From ZC4RG30 sp049841155 (lineage in GTDB: Bacteria > Pseudomonadota > Gammaproteobacteria > Steroidobacterales > Steroidobacteraceae): a DNA stretch of 64,000 nt. Position numbers and translations under genes: made by a program. The stretch is from NCBI GenBank assembly GCA_049841155.1, contig JASGHI010000003.1, positions 1,798,001 through 1,862,000 of the forward strand. The letters are read 5' to 3'. Positions 51,147 to 58,707 of the stretch are shown in pieces (the first letter of the stretch is position 1; the number at the start of each line of letters is the position of its first letter). Under the pieces are notes generated by a model. It was not told the origin of the DNA. It did no database searches and saw only the letters and a program-made list of their open reading frames with translations.

Positions 51147-52056
51147 TCCCCCGGGGGATCTGCGCGAAGCGCTGCGGCGCTTCGCCAGCCACCTCGCCAC
51201 CGAGCGGCGCCTGTCGCCGCACACCGCCACCGCCTACCAGCGCGATCTGGCGCAGCTGGCTCAGTGGTGCGAGGCCCAGGGGCTTGCCGCATGGAGCGCG
51301 GTCGACCACGCCCATGTGCGCAGCTTCGCGGCACGCTCCCATGCCCGCGGCCTCGGGCCGCGCAGCATCCAGCGCCTGCTGTCGTCGGTACGCACCTTCT
51401 ACGAGTTCCTGCTGCGCGAGGGCCTCGCCGCGCACAACCCGGCCGTCGGCGTGCAGGCGCCGAAAACCAGCAGGCGTCTGCCGCACACCGTCGACGTGGA
51501 CCAGATGCACCGCCTGCTCGAATCGCCGGCCGAAGATCCACTCGAAGAGCGGGACCTCGCGATGATGGAGCTGCTGTACTCCTCCGGCCTGCGGCTGTCG
51601 GAGCTGCTGGGCCTGGACCTGGGCGCAGTGGATTTCGGCGATGCCACCGTGCGCGTGCTGGGCAAGGGCAGCAAGACGCGCGTGGTGCCGGTGGGCAGCA
51701 AGGCCCTCAAGGCGCTGCGCAGCTGGATCTCGGCCACGCGGCCGGGCCTTGCCCGGCCGGACGAGCCGGCGCTGTTCGTCGGCCGCAACGGCCACCGCCT
51801 CGGCGCGCGTGCGGTGCAACTGCGGCTCGCCGCACTGGCGCGGCGCCAGGGCCTGCCCGTGAAGCTGCACCCGCACCTGTTCCGGCACTCCTTCGCCACC
51901 CACCTGCTCGAATCCAGCCAGGACCTGCGCGGCGTGCAGGAGCTGCTCGGCCACGCGGACATCAGCACCACGCAGGTCTACACCCATCTGGACTTCCAGC
52001 ACCTGGCGCGTGTCTACGACGGCGCCCACCCCCGCGCGCGCCGCAAGAAGGGCTAG
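51127..52056 (+). CDS. xerC: Tyrosine recombinase XerC
   Basis: 309 residues from the ATG at 51127, overlapping the DUF484 gene. The N-terminal SAM-like domain is followed by the catalytic domain with Arg in SSGLRLSELLGL, HPHLFRHSFATHLL, LLGHADISTTQVYTHLD (His and nucleophile Tyr). It resolves chromosome dimers at dif with XerD. The genomic context confirms XerC rather than a phage integrase. Confidence 0.95.
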   Translation: MRCRATDPPGDLREALRRFASHLATERRLSPHTATAYQRDLAQLAQWCEAQGLAAWSAVDHAHVRSFAARSHARGLGPRSIQRLLSSVRTFYEFLLREGLAAHNPAVGVQAPKTSRRLPHTVDVDQMHRLLESPAEDPLEERDLAMMELLYSSGLRLSELLGLDLGAVDFGDATVRVLGKGSKTRVVPVGSKALKALRSWISATRPGLARPDEPALFVGRNGHRLGARAVQLRLAALARRQGLPVKLHPHLFRHSFATHLLESSQDLRGVQELLGHADISTTQVYTHLDFQHLARVYDGAHPRARRKKG

Positions 52057-52091
52057 CAAGCCCAACGCCGGGGATCCCCGATCCTGAGGGG

Positions 52092-52116
52092 GTTGAATCC
52101 GCTCCGCCCGCCCCAA
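52092..52116 (+). promoter_or_regulatory. Candidate sigma-32 heat-shock promoter of hslVU
   Basis: GTTGAA (52092-52097) and CCCCAA (52111-52116) are 13 bases apart, close to the sigma-32 consensus CTTGAA and CCCCAT. The expected transcription start is about 8 bases before the hslV ATG. hslVU is heat-shock controlled in other gammaproteobacteria, which supports the reading. Confidence 0.45.
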
Positions 52117-52130
52117 GGTCCAGCAGACCT

Positions 52131-52682
52131 ATGAGCGAACAATTCGATCCCCACAGCACGACCATCCTCGCCGTGCGCCGCGACGGGCTCCTGGCCCTGG
52201 GCGGCGACGGCCAGGTGACCCTGGGCAACACGGTGATGAAGGGCAATGCCCGCAAGGTGCGGCGCCTGTACGAGGGCAAGGTGCTGGCCGGCTTCGCCGG
52301 CGGCACCGCCGACGCCTTCACGCTGTTCGAGCGTTTCGAGGGCAAGCTGCAGAAGTTCGGCAACCTCACCCGCGCGGCCATCGAGCTTGCCAAGGACTGG
52401 CGGCAGGACCGCTACCTGCGGCGCCTCGAGGCGCTGCTGCTGGTGGGAGACCCCGGCAATCTCTACATCATCTCCGGCAACGGCGACGTGATCGAGCCCG
52501 AGCAGCCGCTGGCGGCCATCGGCTCCGGCGGCCCCTATGCGCAGTCGGCCGCCCGCGCGCTGTACGAAAACACCGGCTTCGGCGCCCGCGACATCGTCGA
52601 GCGCTCGCTGAACATCGCGGCCGACGTGTGCATCTACACCAACCGCAACCTCACCATCGAGGAACTCGGGGGCAACTCATGA
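52131..52682 (+). CDS. hslV: ATP-dependent protease subunit HslV
   Basis: 183 residues from the ATG at 52131. The catalytic N-terminal Thr lies in STTILAVRRDG; an unusual eight- or nine-residue leader (MSEQFDPHS) must be removed to expose it. GDGQVTLGNTVMKGNARKVRR and GFAGGTADAFTLFERFE are conserved. HslV forms the dodecameric peptidase core of the HslVU protease. Its stop overlaps hslU (ATGA). Confidence 0.95.
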   Translation: MSEQFDPHSTTILAVRRDGLLALGGDGQVTLGNTVMKGNARKVRRLYEGKVLAGFAGGTADAFTLFERFEGKLQKFGNLTRAAIELAKDWRQDRYLRRLEALLLVGDPGNLYIISGNGDVIEPEQPLAAIGSGGPYAQSAARALYENTGFGARDIVERSLNIAADVCIYTNRNLTIEELGGNS

Positions 52683-54007
52683 CGCCGCACGAGATCGTGC
52701 AGGAACTGGACAAGCACATCGTCGGCCAGCAGGCCGCCAAGCGCGCCGTGGCCATTGCGCTGCGCAACCGCTGGCGCCGCATGCAGGTGGAAGAACCCCT
52801 GCGCCACGAGATCACGCCGAAAAACATCCTGATGATCGGCCCCACCGGCTGCGGCAAGACCGAGATCGCGCGCCGGCTCGCAAAACTGGCGAAGGCGCCG
52901 TTCGTGAAGGTCGAGGCCACCAAGTTCACCGAAGTGGGCTATGTGGGCCGCGAGGTGGATTCCATCATCAAGGAACTGGCCGATGTCGCGGTCAAGATCA
53001 CGCGCGAGGAGGAAATGGCGCTGGTGCGCGGCCGCGCCGAAGAGGCCGCCGAAGAGCGTGTGCTCGACGCGCTGCTGCCGCGGCCGCGGCAGATGGGTTT
53101 TTCCACCGACGAGCCGCGCGAACCGCGCGATGCCGAAACGCGGCAGCGCTTCCGCAAGATGCTGCGCGAGGGGCAGCTCGCCGACCGCGAGATCGAGATC
53201 GAGGTGCGCGCCCTGCCCCCCGGCATCGAGATCATGGCGCCGCCCGGCATGGAAGAGATGCAGCAGCAGCTGGCCAGCATGTTCAGCAACCTCGGCGGTG
53301 GCCGCACGCGCACCCGGCGCGTGAAGGTGAGCGAGGCGCAGAAACTGCTGCTGGATGAGGAAGCCGCCAAGCTGCTCAACGAGGAGGAGATCAAGCTCAA
53401 GGCGCTGGCCAACGCCGAGGAGAACGGCATCGTCTTCATCGACGAGATCGACAAGATCGCGCGCCGCCAGGACACTGTCGGCGCCGATGTCTCGCGCGAG
53501 GGCGTGCAGCGGGACCTGCTGCCGCTGGTGGAGGGCTGCACCGTCACCACCCGCCATGGCCCGATCAAGACCGACCACATCCTCTTCATCTGCTCGGGCG
53601 CCTTCCACATGTCCACGCCCTCGGACCTGATCCCCGAGCTGCAGGGGCGCCTGCCCATCCGCGTGGAGCTGGAACCGCTGAAGGTCGAGGACTTCGAGCG
53701 CATCCTCACCGAGCCGGATGCCGCGCTCACGGTGCAATACCGGGCATTGCTGGGCACAGAGAACGTGCAGCTGGCCTTCACGCCCGATGGCGTGCGCCGC
53801 ATCGCCGAGGTGGCCTGGCAGGTGAACGAGCGCACCGAGAACATCGGCGCGCGGCGCCTGCATACGGTGATGGAACGGCTGCTGGATTCGGCCTCGTACG
53901 AGGCTACGGAGCAGGTCGGCTCCACGGTGACCGTGGACGCAGCCTATGTGGACCGCCAGCTGGGCCAGCTGGCGCACGACGAGGACCTGAGCCGCTACAT
54001 CCTGTAG
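52679..54007 (+). CDS. hslU: ATP-dependent protease ATPase subunit HslU
   Basis: 442 residues. Walker A GPTGCGKT (54-61), then VEATKFTEVGYVGREVD, Walker B GIVFIDEIDKIA, and the C-terminal RYIL that docks into HslV. HslU unfolds substrates and feeds them to HslV. Full length, including the intermediate domain. Its start at 52679 lies within the hslV stop, so the pair is translationally coupled. Confidence 0.97.
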   Translation: MTPHEIVQELDKHIVGQQAAKRAVAIALRNRWRRMQVEEPLRHEITPKNILMIGPTGCGKTEIARRLAKLAKAPFVKVEATKFTEVGYVGREVDSIIKELADVAVKITREEEMALVRGRAEEAAEERVLDALLPRPRQMGFSTDEPREPRDAETRQRFRKMLREGQLADREIEIEVRALPPGIEIMAPPGMEEMQQQLASMFSNLGGGRTRTRRVKVSEAQKLLLDEEAAKLLNEEEIKLKALANAEENGIVFIDEIDKIARRQDTVGADVSREGVQRDLLPLVEGCTVTTRHGPIKTDHILFICSGAFHMSTPSDLIPELQGRLPIRVELEPLKVEDFERILTEPDAALTVQYRALLGTENVQLAFTPDGVRRIAEVAWQVNERTENIGARRLHTVMERLLDSASYEATEQVGSTVTVDAAYVDRQLGQLAHDEDLSRYIL

Positions 54008-54012
54008 CAGCC

Positions 54013-54046
54013 GGGCCTGGCGGGGCGCTTACCGCTCGCCAGGCCC
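54013..54046. terminator. Possible hairpin between convergent hslU and bTHX genes
   Basis: GGGCCTGGCG (54013-54022) and CGCCAGGCCC (54037-54046) make a perfect 10-bp stem with a 14-base loop. No T tract follows on either strand, so termination efficiency is doubtful; it may still separate the convergent transcripts. Confidence 0.4.
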
Positions 54047-54054
54047 CGCAAGGA

Positions 54055-54219
54055 TCAGGCGGACTTCTTGCGGGCCGCGGGCCGGGCGGCCGGCTTCGGC
54101 GCAGCAGCCGTCTTCACAGCGGGCTTGGCCTTGCCGGCCTTCGAATCCTTGGGCCGCGACTTGCCGAATGAACCGGCGTAGATCTTGCCGCGACGGGTCC
54201 TGCGATCACCTTTTCCCAC
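54055..54219 (-). CDS. 30S ribosomal protein bTHX with extended basic tail
   Basis: 54 residues from a GTG at 54219, chosen because GGAG is six bases upstream and because it gives the family N-terminus GKGDRRTRRGKIYAGSFGKSRP. bTHX is a tiny basic protein in the 30S head. The C-terminal half (KAKPAVKTAAAPKPAARP and on) is a Lys/Ala/Pro-rich, histone-H1-like tail not needed for the fold. It is convergent with hslU. Confidence 0.8.
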   Translation of the reverse strand: MGKGDRRTRRGKIYAGSFGKSRPKDSKAGKAKPAVKTAAAPKPAARPAARKKSA

Positions 54220-54561
54220 GAGTCTCTCCAGATTCCGCAAAGGCGGCGCAGTCTAGGAAACATGCGCTGGACTGTCCACAATGGACACATGGCGCCGCTT
54301 CACAGCATGGTTTCCGGACCGCGGAAAAAAGAAAGGCCGGACATTTCGTCCGGCCGAATCTTGACAAGACCCCCATTGGCCGCCGCTCATCGAGCACCGA
54401 GCCGGGGTGGATCATGCGTCAGCTTGGCGCAGATTGCCAGACCCTTCCGCAACAAAATTGGTTGTTTCGCAACGAGAGTGCCGGAAGGCCCTGAATCGAC
54501 GACAATTCAATTGCCGTGGCAGGTATTTAGACTCACTGGAACCGCTCGAAAAGGCTGAAAA
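54220..54561. other. Intergenic region without a protein gene; possible minus-strand small RNA
   Basis: 342 bp between bTHX (minus) and ubiE (plus). No convincing coding frame exists. It contains a strong minus-strand terminator (54331-54355) and a larger hairpin (CCTTCCG at 54443-54449 pairing with CGGAAGG at 54482-54488). No clear ubiE promoter was found. Confidence 0.5.
54323..54355 (-). terminator. Orphan intrinsic terminator on the minus strand
   Basis: On the minus strand GGCCGGAC, loop GAAAT, GTCCGGCC (54355-54335) is followed by TTTCTTTTTT. The stem is perfect and the T tract strong, but no minus-strand gene lies upstream before ubiE, which runs the other way. This is what the end of a small RNA would look like. 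Confidence 0.8.
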
Positions 54562-55320
54562 ATGCAGGATCGCGAAACGAATCAGCAGACCGATTTCGGC
54601 TTCGAGCGCGTGGCGTGGCAGGACAAGGCGCGCCGTGTGCGTGGCGTTTTCGACTCAGTCGCCGGCCGCTACGACCTCATGAACGACCTGATGTCGATGG
54701 GTCTGCACCGGTTGTGGAAACGCTTCGCCCTCTCCTGCACGCGGCTGCGTCCGGGTCAGCGTGCACTGGATGTGGCCGGCGGCACCGGCGATCTCTCGGT
54801 GGGCATGGCGCGCCAGGTTGGCCCCGCGGGCCTGGTATTGCTCACGGACATCAACGCCGAGATGCTCGCCCGCGGGCGCGACCGCGTGCTCGACGCAGGG
54901 CTCGCCGACAACATCCGCGTCGTGCAGGCCAATGCCGAATGCCTGCCCTTCCGCGACGCCAGCTTCGACTGCGTGACCATCGGCTTCGGCCTGCGCAATG
55001 TCACCGACAAGTCCGCGGCACTGCGCTCCATGCGGCGTGTGCTGCGGCCGGGCGGCCAGGTGATCGTGCTGGAGTTCTCACAGCTCGCGGTGCCCGCACT
55101 GCGCAAGCTTTATGACCTGTATTCCTTCGAGGCGCTGCCGCGCCTGGGCCAGTGGGTGGCCGGCGATGCCGCGAGCTACCGTTATCTCGCCGAATCCATC
55201 CGCAAGCATCCCGACCAGGAAACGCTGCTGGGCATGATGCGGGAGGCGGGCCTGGAAAACTGCAGCTACCAGAACCTCTCCGGCGGCCTGGTCGCCGTGC
55301 ATCGCGGCTACTGCTACTGA
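54562..55320 (+). CDS. ubiE: Ubiquinone/menaquinone biosynthesis C-methyltransferase UbiE
   Basis: 252 residues. The family signature YDLMNDLMSMGLHRLWK is followed by the SAM motif LDVAGGTGDLSVGMA and GFGLRNVTDK. It methylates the quinone ring in ubiquinone (and menaquinone) synthesis. The stop overlaps ubiJ by one base (TGATG), and ubiB follows: the classic ubiE-ubiJ-ubiB operon. Confidence 0.96.
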   Translation: MQDRETNQQTDFGFERVAWQDKARRVRGVFDSVAGRYDLMNDLMSMGLHRLWKRFALSCTRLRPGQRALDVAGGTGDLSVGMARQVGPAGLVLLTDINAEMLARGRDRVLDAGLADNIRVVQANAECLPFRDASFDCVTIGFGLRNVTDKSAALRSMRRVLRPGGQVIVLEFSQLAVPALRKLYDLYSFEALPRLGQWVAGDAASYRYLAESIRKHPDQETLLGMMREAGLENCSYQNLSGGLVAVHRGYCY

Positions 55321-55910
55321 TGCTCACCGAACGACTCCAGGCCGCGATCGACCGCGAGGTGGCCGGCAGCCCGCGGGCGCGTGAACTGCTGCAGCTGCTC
55401 GACGGCCAGAGCATGACGGTGGAAGCCCGCTACACACCCTGGCGCATGACGCTGCATGCCCTGCCCGGCCGCCTGCTGCTGGAGAAAGGCAGCGCGGCCG
55501 ATGCCGACGCGCGCCTCTCCGGCACGCCGCTGGCGCTCGCCGCGCTGGCGCGCGAGAACCCTGCCGAGGTGATCCGCCGCGGCGATGTCAGCATCGATGG
55601 CGACGGCCAGGTGGCCGAACGCTTCCAGCAGCTGCTGCAGCTGCTGCGGCCCGATCTCGAAGAAGCCCTTTCCGGGCTGATCGGCGACGTGCCCGCGCAG
55701 GGCGTGGGCAAGCTGCTGCGTATGGCCGTGGGCTATGGGCGCGACAGCCTGCACACCGTGGCGCGCAACGTGGGCGAATACGTGGCGCACGAGCGCGGCG
55801 AGCTCGTTGCCAGCGCCGAGGCGCAGGAATTCCTCGACGAGGTCGACCGGCTGCGCGAGCGCGCCGACCGTCTGGCCGTGCGCGTGGATGCGCTGGAGCG
55901 CCACTCATGA
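55320..55910 (+). CDS. ubiJ: Ubiquinone biosynthesis accessory factor UbiJ
   Basis: 196 residues from the ATG at 55320. An N-terminal SCP2 lipid-binding domain (LSGTPLALAAL, GDVSIDGDGQVAERFQQLLQLL) and a C-terminal coiled coil (FLDEVDRLRERADRLAVRVDALE). UbiJ binds ubiquinone intermediates and scaffolds the Ubi hydroxylase complex with UbiK. It sits between ubiE and ubiB with overlapping junctions. Confidence 0.93.
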   Translation: MLTERLQAAIDREVAGSPRARELLQLLDGQSMTVEARYTPWRMTLHALPGRLLLEKGSAADADARLSGTPLALAALARENPAEVIRRGDVSIDGDGQVAERFQQLLQLLRPDLEEALSGLIGDVPAQGVGKLLRMAVGYGRDSLHTVARNVGEYVAHERGELVASAEAQEFLDEVDRLRERADRLAVRVDALERHS

Positions 55911-57550
55911 AACCCCGCGTACTGGCCCGGCTCATTGCCATTCACCGCACCATCGCGCGCTACCGCCTCATCGACTACACCGAAGGCACCTCGCTGCACG
56001 GCCAGCTGCGCCTGATCGAGGCCCTGTCCCCCTGGCTGTGGCTGCAGGGCAGCCGCCGGGGTTCGCGCGGTGAGCGCCTGCGGCTCGCGCTGCAGGAGCT
56101 GGGCCCGGTGTTCGTCAAATTCGGCCAGGCCATCTCCACGCGGCGCGACCTGCTGCCGCCCGATGTCGCCGATGAACTGGTAAAACTCCAGGACCAGGTA
56201 CCGCCCTTCGATGGCGACGTCGCGCGCACCCTCATCGAGGAGGCGCTGGGCCGGCCGGTGGGCGAAGTATTCCGGTACTTCGACACCACGCCGCTGGCCG
56301 CCGCCTCGATCGCCCAGGTGCATGCTGCCGAGCTGCCCGACGGCCGGCAGGTGATCGTGAAGGTGCTGCGGCCCGGCATGCGCGCCGTGATCCAGCGCGA
56401 CCTGGAAGTGCTGCATGCCCTGGCCGATCTCGCGGACCGCCATTCGGCCGAAGCGCGGCGGCTGCGCCCCAAGGAAGTGGTGCGCGAATACGAGCGCACC
56501 ATCCTCGACGAACTGGACCTCATGCGCGAGGCCGCCAACGCCACGCAGCTGCGCCGCAACTTCGCCGGCGACCCGAAGCTGCACGTGCCCGAGGTGTTCT
56601 GGGATCTCACGCGCACCGACGTGATGGTCATGGAGCGCATCCATGGCGTGCAGATCGGCGAGATCGCCCGCCTTCGCGAGCTGGGCACGGATTTCCGCAA
56701 GCTGGCGGAGAATGGAGTCGCCATCTTCTTCACCCAGGTGTTCCGCCACAATTTCTTCCACGCCGACATGCATCCCGGCAACATCTTCGTGCTGGTGGAG
56801 AATCATGCCGAACCGCGCTATGCCGCTGTGGACTTCGGCATCGTCGGCACCCTGGATCCGCGCGACCAGGACTACCTGGCGCAGAACTTCCTCGCCGTGT
56901 TCGACCGCGACTACCGCCGTGTGGCCACGCTGCATGTGGAATCCGGCTGGGTGCCGCACGACATCCGCGTCGAGGAGATGGAATCGGCCATCCGCACCAT
57001 CTGCGAGCCCATCTTCGACAAGCCGCTGAAGGACATCTCCTTCGGCGTGGTGCTGCTGCGGTTGTTCGAAGTGCTGCGGCGCTTCGATGCGCGCATCCAG
57101 CCACAGCTGATCCTGCTGCAAAAGACGCTGTTCAACATCGAGGGTCTGGGGCGGCAGCTGTATCCGGACCTGGACATCTGGACCACCGCCAGCCCCATCC
57201 TGCGCGAGTGGCTGCGCGACAAGCACCACCCCGTCAATGTCGCGCGGCGCCTGTGGGCGCAGATGCCGGAGCTGCTGGAGGCACTCGAAGCCGCGCCGGT
57301 GGCGCTGCGGCGCACGCTGGTCGAACGCGCGCGGCCCCGGCCCGCGCCCAATACCTTCGCCAGCGATGCGCACCGACGTGCGCACCGCAGGACCGCTTTA
57401 CGGAGCACCGCCTGCATCGCACCGGCAATGGTATTGCTCGCCGGCGTCGTAGCCCTGACAACCGAACGCATCCCGGCGCCGCTGGGCTGGATCACGGCCG
57501 GCATCGGCGCGCTGTGGCTCGCGGCAGCCGCGCTGCTATTTCGCCGCTGA
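55907..57550 (+). CDS. ubiB: Ubiquinone biosynthesis regulatory ATPase/kinase UbiB
   Basis: 547 residues. The atypical kinase motifs are present: the KxGQ region LGPVFVKFGQAISTRRDLLP, the A-rich loop PLAAASIAQVHAAEL, FHADMHPGNIFV and AAVDFGIVGTLD. Two C-terminal membrane helices end the protein. UbiB is an ADCK-type ATPase needed for ubiquinone synthesis. Its 3' end overlaps the convergent DUF6152 gene by 15 bp. Confidence 0.96.
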   Translation: MKPRVLARLIAIHRTIARYRLIDYTEGTSLHGQLRLIEALSPWLWLQGSRRGSRGERLRLALQELGPVFVKFGQAISTRRDLLPPDVADELVKLQDQVPPFDGDVARTLIEEALGRPVGEVFRYFDTTPLAAASIAQVHAAELPDGRQVIVKVLRPGMRAVIQRDLEVLHALADLADRHSAEARRLRPKEVVREYERTILDELDLMREAANATQLRRNFAGDPKLHVPEVFWDLTRTDVMVMERIHGVQIGEIARLRELGTDFRKLAENGVAIFFTQVFRHNFFHADMHPGNIFVLVENHAEPRYAAVDFGIVGTLDPRDQDYLAQNFLAVFDRDYRRVATLHVESGWVPHDIRVEEMESAIRTICEPIFDKPLKDISFGVVLLRLFEVLRRFDARIQPQLILLQKTLFNIEGLGRQLYPDLDIWTTASPILREWLRDKHHPVNVARRLWAQMPELLEALEAAPVALRRTLVERARPRPAPNTFASDAHRRAHRRTALRSTACIAPAMVLLAGVVALTTERIPAPLGWITAGIGALWLAAAALLFRR

Positions 57551-57937
57551 TCCCGGCTGCTCGGGCACATTGGCGCCGCGGGTAAGCGGCCGGCCGTTGA
57601 CCACCGCGCTCATGAAGCTGCCGCCGGGCGCTCCGTCGCGCAAGGGATGCATGGTCAGCACAACCTTGTCACCCGGCTTCATCGAATTCCTCGTCCATCC
57701 TTCGCGGCGCAACCCGTTCGGGCTGGCGCCCTCGATGTTGTATTCAACGACCTTGCCATCGGTCCCCGTGACATTGACCACGATCCAGATATGAGGGTTC
57801 GTCCACTGGAATTCCTTCACCACTCCTTCGATGGTCTGCTCCTTGTCGGCATCGAACATCGCGAAGGAATGATGGGCTTCAGCCACAGCGGCCACTGCAA
57901 GAGCTGCGCCCAGCACGAACGCCCTGCTGAAGTTCAT
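57536..57937 (-). CDS. DUF6152 family exported protein
   Basis: 133 residues with a signal peptide (cleavage near AEA, about 21). The pattern HHSFAMFDADKEQTIEGVVKEFQWTNPHIWIVV, then LRREGWTRNSMKPGDKVVLTMHPLRDGAPGGSF is diagnostic for DUF6152, small periplasmic beta-proteins of unknown function frequent in Steroidobacter and sphingomonads. It follows a related exported protein and a TonB-dependent receptor on the same strand. Confidence 0.88.
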   Translation of the reverse strand: MNFSRAFVLGAALAVAAVAEAHHSFAMFDADKEQTIEGVVKEFQWTNPHIWIVVNVTGTDGKVVEYNIEGASPNGLRREGWTRNSMKPGDKVVLTMHPLRDGAPGGSFMSAVVNGRPLTRGANVPEQPGSAAK

Positions 57938-57956
57938 GGGTTTCTCCTAGGTGAAA

Positions 57957-58694
57957 TCACTGCGGCTTCTTTCTTTCGTAGGGTTGCGGTGTATCGGTAG
58001 AGGTCAGGCTCTTCGGATTGTTCGGATCGTCGGGGTTGTTGCGGTTGTTCTCGGTGCAGCTGAATTCACCCAGCTTGAATCCCCTGGGCTGGCGCTTGTA
58101 GGTCTGCACCGACTTCCATGGCCGGGTGTAGTTGTCCGGGTCGTCGAAGGTGAATTCGATCTGCAGCGTGTCCGGGTCCGTCAGTCGCCACCGTTCGACC
58201 AGATGCAGGTTCGCGCTCATCGGATCCCCTGCCGGGTCGAGGTAGTTGACGCCGTTGAAGCTGACCGAATCGACGACCATCATGTCCCCCTCCCAGTGGA
58301 CCACCGTGTCGCCGTAGAAACTGGGGTCGGCGTCAGGATCGTGTTCCTTGGTATCGGTCCAGATCCGGCGCACCACATGGTTGAACTCGGAGACCAGCAG
58401 GATATGGGTGTCCCGCGCCACGATCTCCATCGGGTAAGGCGAGATCATGATGCGCGGAGTGCCGCTCTCGGTGCAGCGGGCGCCCGGATCATCCTGGGGG
58501 CGCAGCGACTCGAATTTCGCTCTTGCCGCCGGTGTGAACGGCGGATCCTGCGAATACCTGAGGCTCCCTCGGCTCTTGTTCCAGATGCCATCGAACTGTG
58601 AAAACCGGCCCGTCTCTGCCGCCTGGACTGCCAGCGTCAGCGCGGCGCTGCAGGCCAGTATGGCAACACGGGCGTGCAAGGATTTGCATTTCAC
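57957..58694 (-). CDS. Exported protein of unknown function (partner of DUF6152/TonB receptor genes)
   Basis: 245 residues with a signal peptide (cleavage near VQAAE, about 26). Conserved-looking elements are PFTPAARAKFESL, RIMISPYPMEIV, RRIWTDTKEHD and VVHWEGDMMVVDSVSFN, typical of an exported beta-rich family found beside DUF6152 genes. It lies between the TonB receptor and the DUF6152 gene, 13-20 bp from each, probably one transcript. Function unknown. Confidence 0.75.
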   Translation of the reverse strand: MKCKSLHARVAILACSAALTLAVQAAETGRFSQFDGIWNKSRGSLRYSQDPPFTPAARAKFESLRPQDDPGARCTESGTPRIMISPYPMEIVARDTHILLVSEFNHVVRRIWTDTKEHDPDADPSFYGDTVVHWEGDMMVVDSVSFNGVNYLDPAGDPMSANLHLVERWRLTDPDTLQIEFTFDDPDNYTRPWKSVQTYKRQPRGFKLGEFSCTENNRNNPDDPNNPKSLTSTDTPQPYERKKPQ

Positions 58695-58707
58695 GGCGCC
58701 ACCTCTC

